A DNA stretch of 64,000 nt from the NCBI GenBank assembly GCA_041906305.1, contig JAYRJL010000001.1, forward strand, positions 248,001 through 312,000, read 5' to 3'. How positions within the stretch are numbered: position 1 is the first letter of the stretch; every line of letters starts with the position of its first letter. The notes under the pieces are model-generated. The model saw only the letters and a list, made by a program, of their open reading frames with translations. It was not told the DNA's origin and did not search any database. This document shows, piece by piece, positions 1-7,694 of this stretch. The DNA comes from SHVZ01 sp041906305 (GTDB taxonomy: Bacteria; Pseudomonadota; Alphaproteobacteria; SHVZ01). The translations under genes were made by a program, and so were the position numbers.

Positions 1-1
1 A

Positions 2-976
2 GCCTGGCGTGAGGCCATGGTGCTTTCGATCCTGCTCGAAGGAAATGCCTTTGCTGAGATCGAGCGTGACACGACCGGTCGTCCATATGCGCTGTGGCCC
101 ATTCGCGCTGGTCGCGTAGCGCTGCATCGCGATCAGGCGACAGGAGCGCTCCGGTACAAAGTAACAGGCACCCAAGGCGGAGATGTTTGGCTGTCAGCTG
201 ACGACATGCTCCATTTCAAAGGCCCGTCGCTCGATGGCGTCACTGGCCTTTCCGTGGTCGAGTACGCCAAGCAGTCGATCGGCCTCTCTGTGGTGCAGGA
301 GCGCTTCGCTTCCCGCTTCATTGCCAATCAGGCCTCGCCCTCGGGCATCGTGACCGTGAAGGGCTCGATTACGCCGGATGGCATGAAGCGGATGCGCGCC
401 GAGCTCGACCAGGTGGTGAAGGGCCCCCGGAACGCGGGCCGCTTCCTGATCAGTGACGGCGCCGTCGACTTCAAGTCGATCGGTGTGACGCCCCAGGACG
501 CGGAGTTTCTAGCGCAGCGGCGGTTCTCGGTTGAGGAGATCGCGCGCTGGTTTGGGGTGCCACCCCAGAAGATCGGTGACACGTCGAAGCAGACCTTCGC
601 TAACTATGAACAGGCGAACATTGCCTTCCTCACCGATACGCTGCTGCCGTTGATCACCGGCCTTGAGCAAGAGGTCAATCGCAAGCTCTTTCGCCGGGCC
701 ATGACCGGCCGTGGCCAACCCTTCAGCAAGATCAACGTGGCGGCGATCGCCCGCGCGGACATGGAGAAGCGCACCCGCGCATACGCTCTGGGTCGGCAGT
801 GGGGATGGTTCTCGGTGAACGACATTCGCCGAATGGAGGACCTGGAGCCGATCGGGCCGGAAGGCGATGAGTACCTGCGGCCGCTGAACATGACGCCTCT
901 TGGTTCGGACGCCGACGTGGATCCGAGCGACCGTGCCACGGCCGAGCTGGTGCGCCTTGGCGCACGGAGGAGCTGA
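2..976 (+). CDS. Phage portal protein, HK97 family (5' end outside window)
   Basis: The portal forms the dodecameric ring at the head vertex through which DNA is packaged and ejected. The frame is open from base 2, so the true start is upstream; the ATG at 17 is probably internal. Recognisable HK97-portal features are the region around residues 155-200 (RRFSVEEIARWFGVPP, then KQTFANYEQ and a TLLPLI helix leading to EQEVNRKL) and the C-terminal PEGDEYLRPLNMTPLGS. About 320 residues are visible, compared with roughly 400 for the family, so the missing part is the N-terminus. It is followed after 2 bp by the tape-measure gene, where a protease or capsid gene would be usual. Confidence 0.9.
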   Translation, partial: AWREAMVLSILLEGNAFAEIERDTTGRPYALWPIRAGRVALHRDQATGALRYKVTGTQGGDVWLSADDMLHFKGPSLDGVTGLSVVEYAKQSIGLSVVQERFASRFIANQASPSGIVTVKGSITPDGMKRMRAELDQVVKGPRNAGRFLISDGAVDFKSIGVTPQDAEFLAQRRFSVEEIARWFGVPPQKIGDTSKQTFANYEQANIAFLTDTLLPLITGLEQEVNRKLFRRAMTGRGQPFSKINVAAIARADMEKRTRAYALGRQWGWFSVNDIRRMEDLEPIGPEGDEYLRPLNMTPLGSDADVDPSDRATAELVRLGARRS

Positions 977-978
977 AC

Positions 979-3024
979 ATGGCTGAAGCCGTATCCGCCG
1001 CCACCTTCGCGCCAGCGCTGAAGGTCGACAACTACACCGGTCCCGCGAAGCAGGTGGCCGCCGCGAACGACGAGATGGCGAAGTCGGCTAATCGCGTTTC
1101 GGAGGCATCGGAAAAGGCGACGGCCAAGACGACCGTCACCGCGACTGCGATCGACAAGCTCGCCGAGCGGGTAGATCGCGCAGCACGCGCGCAGGCCGTA
1201 TTCGAGCGACAGAGTCTCCTGCTACACCGCGCACTTGCCGACGGGAACATCAGCGCCGAACGTCATGCGCAGCTGATGGCGAAGGTTGAGGCGAACTATC
1301 GCCAGGCGACAGCAGCAGCCGATCGCTTCAATCGTCAGGCCGCCGGTGGTGTTGTCCAGCTAACCGGCGTTAGGGGCGCGGTCGACCAGCTCTCTGGTGG
1401 CCTCTCGGTTGCGAACCGCGCGCTGGGAGTTTTCGGGGTCGGCCTTGGCGCCGGCGCCGTCATTGCGTTCGGGAAGCACGTCGTCGACACGATCGGTGGC
1501 CTAGCTGAGCAGGCCGAGCAGCTGGGCATCACGGCCAAGACGCTTCAGGTCTACGAGCACCACGCGCTACAGGCGGGGGTTCAGTCGGAGCAGCTGCAGA
1601 CCGGCATTGCGAAGCTCACGCGCACGATCGGTGAGGCAGTCGATGGTAGCGACGACGCCATCAAGGCGTTCAACAAGCTCGGCGTAGGAATCCTCGATGC
1701 CTCGGGCAAGGTTCGGTCGACCGATGCCGTGATTGCCGACTTGGCCGTCAAGATCTCCGCCCTCGAAGATCCGTCAGCGCGCGCGGCCGCGGCTGTGGAT
1801 TTCTTCGGGAAGGCCGGCCAGAAACTTCTCCCACTGCTGAGCGAAATTGCCAGGAACGGCATGCCAGCGCTGATCGAGGCGGCCGAGCGCGCCGGTGCCG
1901 TGGTAGGCGATGACCTGGTCGAGCGGTTCGATAAAGCGTCAGATGCCTTTGCCCGATGGGGAATGCAGGCGACGGTGGTCGCGGCCAAGGTCCTCGGTGC
2001 CGTTGGCGAGGTCGCCGAAAAGCTGCCAGCTCTCCTTGATCGCGCGATCACCCCCTGGGCGGACTACTTCGCGCGCCTCGGTAAGCTCTACCTGGACTGG
2101 GTTGGCACGCCTTTCGCCAAGCTTCTGCGAGGCGAGAATCCATTCGCCACTCAGCCACAAACGATCATTCCCGGCGGCGAGAACTGGCCGAAGGTGCCAT
2201 TCGGAGACGCTGGGGGTGGTGGCAGCGCCACCAGCGGTAACCGCACCTCGAACCCTCGTTCGACGAAGGAGATCGAGGAAGAGGCCAAGGCGATCGAGAA
2301 GCTGCGCGGCGAGCTGAACAAACTGCGCGGCGATCTTGACCCCGTAGTCAAGGCGCGCCTCGAGTACGCCAAGTCGCTCGATACGATCAACGCCGCTGCA
2401 GAGAGGAACCTGATTACGGCGAAGGAGGAAGTGGATCTCCGCGCTCAGGCCGAGGACCATCTCGACGCCGAAATCCGAAAGGTCTCTGACTATTCCGCGG
2501 GCTTGATCAAGGCATGGGAGGCTCAGGAGAAGCGCAATCGTGGCCTTGAGACCTGGATCGAAGGGCTCGATGACGAGGCCCGTGCGATGAAGCTGGGCAA
2601 CACTGAGCGGAAGATTTCTGAGGCGCTACGCCAAGGTGAGGCGAAGCTGCTCGACGAGCTCGGCCGTAAAACTCGTGACCTCACCGACGCTGAACGCGAA
2701 CGCATCCGCACGTCGGTTGAAAGCCGCGAGGTGTGGGAGGAGCAGGCCAAAGCGGCAGAGAAGCTCGCGCAAGAGACGGAGCGCGCGAAAGAACGCGCGG
2801 CCGACCGGGTCACTGACTTCGCCGCTGATTCACTTTTCGACAGGCTTATGGGGAAGGTCGAGAATCTTTGGGAGACGTTCGAACGTCTAGGCAAACGAGC
2901 AATTGCCGATATTGCCGCCGAGCTACTGGTGCGGCCGTTCGTTCTTGAGGTTGCCGGCTCTTGCCAGGGGTCGCCTGCCGTATTTGGCATCGCGCAAACC
3001 GTCGAAGAGGGGATCGCGTCATGA
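979..3024 (+). CDS. Phage tail tape-measure protein (short form)
   Basis: Tape-measure proteins set tail length and act in DNA ejection. The 681-residue product starts with a long helical, Ala/Lys/Glu-rich coiled-coil region (residues 20-130). A hydrophobic segment follows around residues 145-170 (LGVFGVGLGAGAVIAFG). Next comes an AEQLGITAKTLQ region typical of tape measures, a Gly/Ser linker near 410-425, and a second long charged coiled coil (430-640). The last residues (IAAELLVRPFVLEVAGS) resemble the point from which tape measures of this type usually continue, so the C-terminus may be truncated. Its start lies 2 bp after the portal stop, and its stop overlaps the next start in an ATGA. 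Confidence 0.8.
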   Translation: MAEAVSAATFAPALKVDNYTGPAKQVAAANDEMAKSANRVSEASEKATAKTTVTATAIDKLAERVDRAARAQAVFERQSLLLHRALADGNISAERHAQLMAKVEANYRQATAAADRFNRQAAGGVVQLTGVRGAVDQLSGGLSVANRALGVFGVGLGAGAVIAFGKHVVDTIGGLAEQAEQLGITAKTLQVYEHHALQAGVQSEQLQTGIAKLTRTIGEAVDGSDDAIKAFNKLGVGILDASGKVRSTDAVIADLAVKISALEDPSARAAAAVDFFGKAGQKLLPLLSEIARNGMPALIEAAERAGAVVGDDLVERFDKASDAFARWGMQATVVAAKVLGAVGEVAEKLPALLDRAITPWADYFARLGKLYLDWVGTPFAKLLRGENPFATQPQTIIPGGENWPKVPFGDAGGGGSATSGNRTSNPRSTKEIEEEAKAIEKLRGELNKLRGDLDPVVKARLEYAKSLDTINAAAERNLITAKEEVDLRAQAEDHLDAEIRKVSDYSAGLIKAWEAQEKRNRGLETWIEGLDDEARAMKLGNTERKISEALRQGEAKLLDELGRKTRDLTDAERERIRTSVESREVWEEQAKAAEKLAQETERAKERAADRVTDFAADSLFDRLMGKVENLWETFERLGKRAIADIAAELLVRPFVLEVAGSCQGSPAVFGIAQTVEEGIAS

Positions 3025-3752
3025 GCATCATCATCGGGCACTTGTCTCGCCGAGAGATCGTGATCGCTACGGACACCCTCGGAGTCGATGATCCGAATAA
3101 CCCGTCGATCACTGTTGAGTGCGGCAAGAGCATGACTTTGCCTCACCATCAGGCAGTAGTCGCTTGTCGAGGAACCTCGGCCTGGTACGTGGTCATGACG
3201 CAGCGCCTCTCGGCGCTCTGCGGCAAGGCAGGGTCGTTCGACGATCTTGCTCGGCGGTTTCCCGAGATCGTCGGCGACACGTACGAGCGGGTTGTTCCCT
3301 TGGTGGAGAGCATGAGCGGAGGCTATGCGTGCCAAGTCATGCTGGCTGGGTGGTCGGACGCGGACAAGCGCGCGAAGGCTGTAGTGCTCGCTAACGTGCC
3401 CGCGGATCTGCCGATGTCTCAATTTGCATCGGTACCCGACAGCCCGGACTTTCACCAGGTTGAGGTCCCGGACGGCTATTTTCTCATACCCGGACTATCC
3501 GCCAACGATGCATCGGACCATCAGCGCAAGCACGTCAAGTCGAGCACCTTCGATTGGGTAGTTGCCGCCGCGAAGGCCGTCCGAACTTCGGAAGCCAGGC
3601 AAGGCAACAAGGGTATTGGCGGCCGGCTAATCGTCACTCGGCTGAACCAGTGGTCGATCGAGCAAAAGACTCCCTTTGTTTGGCCGGATGCGGATCAGAT
3701 CGGCGACTGGCCTAACGATGGTGAGGCCGGAGAAGAGGAGCACGACGCGTGA
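3021..3752 (+). CDS. Prophage protein, possibly Ntn-hydrolase-like fold
   Basis: The ATG at 3021 overlaps the tape-measure stop by 4 nt; an in-frame ATG at 2961 would overlap that gene by about 60 nt and is less likely. The 243-residue product begins MSIIIGHLSRREIVIATDT, followed by a conserved-looking Lys (GKSM), VVACRGTSAW and MLAGWSD. The order of a short strand, an A(A/T)D-type turn, a Lys and a glycine-containing strand is reminiscent of proteasome/HslV-like Ntn hydrolases. There is no obvious N-terminal Thr or Ser after the Met unless Ser2 serves. The C-terminus is acidic (EAGEEEH). No family was firmly recognised, and the fold suggestion is a weak inference. Confidence 0.6.
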   Translation: MSIIIGHLSRREIVIATDTLGVDDPNNPSITVECGKSMTLPHHQAVVACRGTSAWYVVMTQRLSALCGKAGSFDDLARRFPEIVGDTYERVVPLVESMSGGYACQVMLAGWSDADKRAKAVVLANVPADLPMSQFASVPDSPDFHQVEVPDGYFLIPGLSANDASDHQRKHVKSSTFDWVVAAAKAVRTSEARQGNKGIGGRLIVTRLNQWSIEQKTPFVWPDADQIGDWPNDGEAGEEEHDA

Positions 3753-4252
3753 GTACCGAGCCGGTCGAGATGGTCGACGACGAGCAGATGCCATGGGACG
3801 TTTTCGACGCGCCCGCCGGCGACTGGCGTATGGCACAGACGATGCGCGGCGATCTGTCGGTGGTGATCCATATGATGCCACGGCTCTGCCCTGGCGCGCT
3901 CTTCGGGCTGCAGCTTGACGAGTATTGCTACACCATGTTTCACCCCTCACAGCGTCCGATGGTTTTCGTCGATGGCGAGCAGATTGGTCTTGCTGGCCGC
4001 GGTCCCGTGCCCTTCTCGCCGATTGTCATCGGGCAGCCGAGGCGGCTCGCGGCCCGGGTAGCCAACGATCCCCGCGAGCCGACGCCGTTCTTGCTCGCCC
4101 TTATGAGCGGGAAGGAGCTGCGCGTCGTCGTGCCAACCGCGGCGCGAGAGACGCTGGCGTGGACCTTCGACCTCACAGGCGCCAAGTCGATGATCGAAGA
4201 AGCTCTAGGTATCGGGCCGATACCTGTCCCCGCCGCCTGCGGTCAGCCGTGA
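3749..4252 (+). CDS. Hypothetical prophage protein
   Basis: A 167-residue protein starting at GTG 3749, whose GTGA overlaps the previous stop; this supports translational coupling and the chosen start. It begins with an acidic stretch (MVDDEQMPWDVFDAP) and continues as a mixed globular protein with several Pro-rich turns. No signal peptide or membrane segment is visible. Two large inverted repeats follow the stop, so it probably ends a transcription unit that begins upstream of the portal gene. No function can be assigned. Confidence 0.6.
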   Translation: MSTEPVEMVDDEQMPWDVFDAPAGDWRMAQTMRGDLSVVIHMMPRLCPGALFGLQLDEYCYTMFHPSQRPMVFVDGEQIGLAGRGPVPFSPIVIGQPRRLAARVANDPREPTPFLLALMSGKELRVVVPTAARETLAWTFDLTGAKSMIEEALGIGPIPVPAACGQP

Positions 4253-4271
4253 GGCTGGCCGTTGCCAGGGG

Positions 4272-4373
4272 CCGAGCCGGGTCGCCCGATACGACCCGGC
4301 TCGGTCGCCGCGGCTTCGTTGTCCAGCTTGATCGAGCTCGGCTCGGCCGTTTTTGGGGATTTTCGGCCGAGTC
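4272..4373. other. Two strong inverted repeats in a prophage intergenic gap
   Basis: The gap 4253-4486 holds two hairpins. The first has a perfect 13-bp stem (4272-4284 with 4292-4304) and a 7-nt loop. The second pairs 4340-4349 with 4364-4373 (10 bp, one G-T pair) around a 14-nt loop containing T5 and T4 runs. Neither is followed by a clear T-tract on the plus strand. They may still end the upstream transcript or protect its 3' end. The rest of the gap shows no coding signal. Confidence 0.5.
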
Positions 4374-4486
4374 GCTGGCGGTCGCCGTCATGGGTCATCT
4401 CAGGCGTGCCGGCGGCCGCCAGCAGCGCACGTTGTCATGGACTGTGTTAGTGGCGCGTCATAGCCTTCCCTCGGGGAGGCGCGCCG

Positions 4487-4906
4487 ATGGCAACCGAGGA
4501 TGGTTGGTTCAAGTTTCCGGACATTCACTCCGGGCTTAAGCACGTGTCGACGAAGAACATCGCGACCCCGTGCCTCCAATTCACCGTTGTCTTTACGCCG
4601 ATCTGCTTTCTCGCGGCTTGGATGTTGCCGGCCTATGCAGCGGTTCTGCTCGGTGCCGGCTGTATTCCGCCTGCGCTGGGCGGGCTTACGATCCTCTATT
4701 GGACCTTTAAAGACCCGGACCGGCTCCAAGATGAAACCACTCAGGTCGAGATGAGTAAGTTGCGATTGCAACTGGGAGACAGCCTTTCGGGGCTTGCGCC
4801 TCAGAACATGATCGACGTGACGCCTTCTTCGAACACGGCCATCGTTACGACGGGAAGTGCCGCGGCTAGCCCTGTCGCTGCTGATAAGACGGGAGGTGCG
4901 TCATGA
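4487..4906 (+). CDS. Small membrane protein, prophage-encoded
   Basis: A 139-residue protein with a short polar N-terminus and two hydrophobic segments at about residues 24-44 (LQFTVVFTPICFLAAWMLP) and 48-70 (AVLLGAGCIPPALGGLTILYW), separated by a short turn. This suggests a hairpin in the inner membrane. A soluble C-terminal tail of about 65 residues follows, rich in Ser, Thr and Ala. The stop overlaps the next start (ATGA at 4903), so the two are translationally coupled. No family recognised. Confidence 0.6.
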   Translation: MATEDGWFKFPDIHSGLKHVSTKNIATPCLQFTVVFTPICFLAAWMLPAYAAVLLGAGCIPPALGGLTILYWTFKDPDRLQDETTQVEMSKLRLQLGDSLSGLAPQNMIDVTPSSNTAIVTTGSAAASPVAADKTGGAS

Positions 4907-5259
4907 GAGTGACGGTTCTCGTCGCATTCGATGTGTTGGACCCCAAGTTCAATCCGGACGCGGTCAAGACGTTCATCGATAGGAGCCGAGATATCGACGG
5001 TTGGTGGAATCATATCCCCGGGGTCTACGTACTGAACCTCAATGCCGATTGGCAGCAGGTGGTTGACGACCTTATCTCTATTCAGAGGGGTGCCTTTTTC
5101 TTAATGACGCCGATCAATCCGAAGAACACAAACGGATTTCTTCCGCAGGCCGCTTGGGATTGGCTCAATCGAGCTGGCGAACCAAAGGCGCCGGCTCCAC
5201 CTGCCCCGCAACTCGGGATCGGTGGGCATCCTCTTCCGCTACCTCCAAAGAAGAGCTGA
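4903..5259 (+). CDS. SinR/Cas2-like small protein, prophage-encoded
   Basis: A 118-residue protein. The first 90 residues show a ferredoxin-like pattern: strand VTVLVAFDVLDP, a helix with AVKTFIDRS, then GWWNHIPGVYVLNLN, VVDDLISI, GAFFLMTPI and a terminal AAWDWL. The order of a first strand with a D, the WW plus strand motif, a helix, FFL(M/V), and AAW-W-L is what I recall for the SinR family, which is Cas2-like in fold. The tail (residues 95-118) is Pro-rich (APAPPAPQLG) and ends in basic PPKKS. It is coupled to the two-segment membrane gene by a 4-nt overlap. Whether it has nuclease activity cannot be told. Confidence 0.55.
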   Translation: MRVTVLVAFDVLDPKFNPDAVKTFIDRSRDIDGWWNHIPGVYVLNLNADWQQVVDDLISIQRGAFFLMTPINPKNTNGFLPQAAWDWLNRAGEPKAPAPPAPQLGIGGHPLPLPPKKS

Positions 5260-5269
5260 TTGCGCACTG

Positions 5270-5761
5270 CTACCGTCTGAAATTCGGGGGTTTGCGCGAC
5301 TCGAAGTCTGCTACCGCTCGCCGAAGCTGGGGGAGCATCGCTTGGCACCGGTCATAGTGCGTGGTCGGATTCACGTCGGGACATCCCATCACGCGCGCGA
5401 TCGCGATCGCCAAACCAGCTAGGTCGACGTCGGCGCCAAGCTGTTGCTTCAAGCTCTCAAGGTCAAAGGCGCCCTGGCGATTGCACTTCAGGCATGCGAG
5501 CTCGACGGTATCCCATCGCCAGTCGGCGATTGTTCCCGTGTCCCTAGGCAGGGCCTTCGGAGCGATCCATGGCCGGCGGAGCGAAAGCCTGATCCGCTGG
5601 CGTTTGAGCGCGGATAGGACGCCGTCGGCGAGGCTGTGGAGCTCGCCCTGGTCGAGGTAGTTCAGCCGCCTCGACATGGCAGTCTTCAGCATGGCCAAGA
5701 GGTCCTCTCGCGACCGCGGCGGGTCGCCGTCTCGCCATTGCGGGGGGAGAAATCGAGCCAT
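5270..5761 (-). CDS. Hypothetical prophage protein with a CxxC motif
   Basis: A minus-strand gene convergent with the SinR-like gene, 10 bp apart. The frame opens at 5797, but the ATG at 5761 (product starting MARFLPPQWRDG) gives the most natural N-terminus and a 163-residue protein. The N-terminal half is basic (LKRQRIRLSLRR). A CLKC pair in the middle (ELACLKCNRQGAFDL) could bind zinc with a further Cys near the C-terminus (TTHYDRCQ). No family recognised; a nucleic-acid-binding role is only suggested by charge and the Cys pair. Confidence 0.6.
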   Translation of the reverse strand: MARFLPPQWRDGDPPRSREDLLAMLKTAMSRRLNYLDQGELHSLADGVLSALKRQRIRLSLRRPWIAPKALPRDTGTIADWRWDTVELACLKCNRQGAFDLESLKQQLGADVDLAGLAIAIARVMGCPDVNPTTHYDRCQAMLPQLRRAVADFESRKPPNFRR

Positions 5762-5820
5762 AGAACAAATAAAGAACAATCGGCTTGCCCTGGTCAACCG
5801 CTCTCGCCTAGGCTCAGGTC

Positions 5821-6027
5821 GTGATCACCGACCTGGACCTATGGCGGGCGGCGAACCAGTACATCCAACAGCACGGCCTCGAGGCCGTCGCACAGGCTGA
5901 GTTCATGGCGCTCGGTTTTGGCGCGATGGGGAATGAGGAGGGCCGCGAGACCTGGTATCGGATCATCGACAAGATCCGGTGGCTGCAGGACAACCGCGGT
6001 CGGGATCCCTTCAAGGTCGAGCACTAG
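5821..6027 (+). CDS. Small DUF6961-like protein
   Basis: A 68-residue protein with a GTG start at 5821. The pattern DLWRAANQYIQQHGLEA then AEFMALGFGAMGNEEGRETWYRIIDKIRWLQ (two helices joined by a short Gly-containing turn, with W-Y-x-I-I near the end) resembles a family of very small alphaproteobacterial proteins I know as DUF6961-like, often found in prophages. Function is unknown. It sits 3 bp ahead of the SRAP gene and is probably co-transcribed with it. Confidence 0.6.
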   Translation: MITDLDLWRAANQYIQQHGLEAVAQAEFMALGFGAMGNEEGRETWYRIIDKIRWLQDNRGRDPFKVEH

Positions 6028-6030
6028 GTC

Positions 6031-6786
6031 ATGTGCGGCAAGTTCACACAGATGATGAGCTGGGCGACGCTGGTCCGGCTCTACAACATCCACGTCGAGC
6101 CTGGTGACGACGTCAATCTCGATACCGAGGGCGGCGACGGCGGGCCTGATGACGAGCGAGTCGAGACCAGCACGCCTTTTCGGACGGCGCGGATCATGGT
6201 CACGGATGACCTCGGCCGGCGGCGCCTGGTGCGTATGCGCTGGGGTTACCCGAAGCCGGGCCCAGCTCAGCCAGGCAAGCGACCCGAGCTGATCGTCCAC
6301 GCTCGCTCTGAGACAATCGAAAAGCTCCCGACCTTCAGGAAGGCCTTCGCCGATGGCAGGCGTGGCGTGCTGATCGTTCGGAGCTTCAATGAAGGCGAAG
6401 AGGTCGGCAGCCGGACCAAGCAGTACGTGATCAAGCCGAACGACCGGCAGCCGGTGGCGATCGCGGTGATCTTCGACCAGTTCACCGCAGAGAACGGCGC
6501 CCCTTATCTCGCCTTCGTCATGGTGACGACCGCCGCGAACCCACTGATCAGTTCGATCACCGATCGCATGCCGGCGGTGCTCGAGGCGAAGGACATTGGG
6601 AAGTGGCTCGGTGAGGAGGCAGCGACACCCGACGAGCTCAAGGCGATCCTGAAGCCGCTGGAAGGCGACTGGACGATGGGGCCGGAGAAGCCGGATCCGC
6701 CGCCGCGTCCGCCACGCGGCCCGCGGCCGCCGAAGCCGCCGGCGCCACGGCGCACCGACAAGCCCTCGCAAGGGAGCCTCTTCTAG
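6031..6786 (+). CDS. SRAP (YedK/HMCES-type) protein, prophage copy, variant active site
   Basis: SRAP proteins form a covalent thiazolidine link between Cys2 and abasic sites in single-stranded DNA, shielding them at forks. The product (251 residues) keeps the obligatory MCG start, R92/E94 of the ARSET box and a Glu at 121 (SFNEG). It has His90 where E. coli YedK has Asn75, and Thr177 in ITDRMP where YedK has His160. The usual YNVAP box is not recognisable. Residues 215-246 are a Pro-rich tail, and the protein ends in QGSLF, resembling a beta-clamp-binding pentapeptide. A chromosomal paralogue at 25162-25869 has the same changes and tail. It lies in a small same-strand cluster with its neighbours on both sides. 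Confidence 0.85.
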   Translation: MCGKFTQMMSWATLVRLYNIHVEPGDDVNLDTEGGDGGPDDERVETSTPFRTARIMVTDDLGRRRLVRMRWGYPKPGPAQPGKRPELIVHARSETIEKLPTFRKAFADGRRGVLIVRSFNEGEEVGSRTKQYVIKPNDRQPVAIAVIFDQFTAENGAPYLAFVMVTTAANPLISSITDRMPAVLEAKDIGKWLGEEAATPDELKAILKPLEGDWTMGPEKPDPPPRPPRGPRPPKPPAPRRTDKPSQGSLF

Positions 6787-6788
6787 CG

Positions 6789-7004
6789 ATGCCGGCGACG
6801 CCCTGCAGGATCTGTGACGACAGGGGCTGGGTGTGCGAAGCGCACGGCTTACCTTACGGCGCGTTCAGCGAGCGAGAGGATGCCTGTACCTGTGGCGACG
6901 CCGTTCCGTGCGGCTGCAACGATCTTCCGGTATTCGACACGCGCCATGGCGCTGATACTCAGCCGACGGTCGCGGCGCCGCAGATCAAGCCGCGGCAGTG
7001 GTAA
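6789..7004 (+). CDS. Small Cys-rich prophage protein
   Basis: A 71-residue protein starting 3 bp after the SRAP stop. It has a CRIC pair near the N-terminus, then WVCEAHGLPYGAFS, CTCG and CGC, ending in a basic KPRQW. Short Cys-rich proteins of this plan (C-x2-C, x-G-W-V-C-E-x-H, then C-x-C-G) are frequent in alphaproteobacterial prophages. Metal binding is likely; the function is unknown. Confidence 0.6.
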   Translation: MPATPCRICDDRGWVCEAHGLPYGAFSEREDACTCGDAVPCGCNDLPVFDTRHGADTQPTVAAPQIKPRQW

Positions 7005-7016
7005 CGCGAGCTCAGC

Positions 7017-7241
7017 TCACGCGCGCACGAATTCCAGAACCCGGCCCTCAGCCTCGTCGACGACGCCGACAGGGATCCCGCGATAGGCTTCACCTAGATC
7101 GAGGGACGTAACCAGCGACTTCGGCAAGCGGATCTCACGGACCGTGAACGGGCCGACGAGGCCGATGTTGAAGTTGATCCTCTCTCGAATCTCGTCTCGG
7201 GAAAGATCCCCGACGGCGCACTGCAGCGTGTAGCCAGGCAT
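7017..7241 (-). CDS. Hypothetical small prophage protein
   Basis: A 74-residue protein on the minus strand, convergent with the Cys-rich gene. It has alternating hydrophobic strands (INFNIGLVGPFTVREIRL and GIPVGVVDEAEGRVLEFV) and no Cys cluster, signal peptide or membrane segment. The start (MPGYTLQCAVG) has a purine-rich GAGAG a few bases upstream. Not recognised. Confidence 0.5.
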   Translation of the reverse strand: MPGYTLQCAVGDLSRDEIRERINFNIGLVGPFTVREIRLPKSLVTSLDLGEAYRGIPVGVVDEAEGRVLEFVRA

Positions 7242-7253
7242 GCTTCTCTCCGT

Positions 7254-7601
7254 TCAGTCCCAGGCAATCGTCCTAGCGTCGCCGGCCGCGCTGCTGGTCG
7301 TCATCGCGACCATGCCGTTGAACGTCACGGCGGCGCTGGTCCCGCTGTAGGTGCCGGACTGATTTCCGATGATCGCCCGCGTCGGGCCAGGAGCGTGATA
7401 GCTCGCGTTGTAGATTGTGCTCGGGACGCTGATGGTCACGCCGTCGCCGCTGCCGCTAGACGACGTTCCCAGGAAGACGTTGGGCGCCGGCAGCAGCGGC
7501 GCGGGCTTGCCCTGCATCGAGGCGAAGGCGTCGGCCAAGCAGACGTGGCCCTGCAGAACCACGGCGGCGGCGGCGAGGGCGTAAGGGGCAATGCGGTTCA
7601 T
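7254..7601 (-). CDS. Secreted hypothetical prophage protein
   Basis: The frame opens at 7637, but ATG 7601 gives a product that begins directly with a signal peptide (MNRIAPYALAAAAVVLQG, cleavage probably near CLADA). The mature part, about 90 residues, is rich in Gly, Ser and Thr (TSSSGSGDGVTISV, NQSGTYSGTSAAVTF) and looks like a small beta-rich extracytoplasmic domain. It may be a lysogenic-conversion gene. No family recognised. Confidence 0.55.
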   Translation of the reverse strand: MNRIAPYALAAAAVVLQGHVCLADAFASMQGKPAPLLPAPNVFLGTSSSGSGDGVTISVPSTIYNASYHAPGPTRAIIGNQSGTYSGTSAAVTFNGMVAMTTSSAAGDARTIAWD

Positions 7602-7694
7602 CGACTCTCCATTCCGATTCGGCGCGGAGTATACCACGCGCCGAGCCGATCCTCGCTGCCCGTCGAGACGAATCGAGATGTTGGAGCGCTGATG

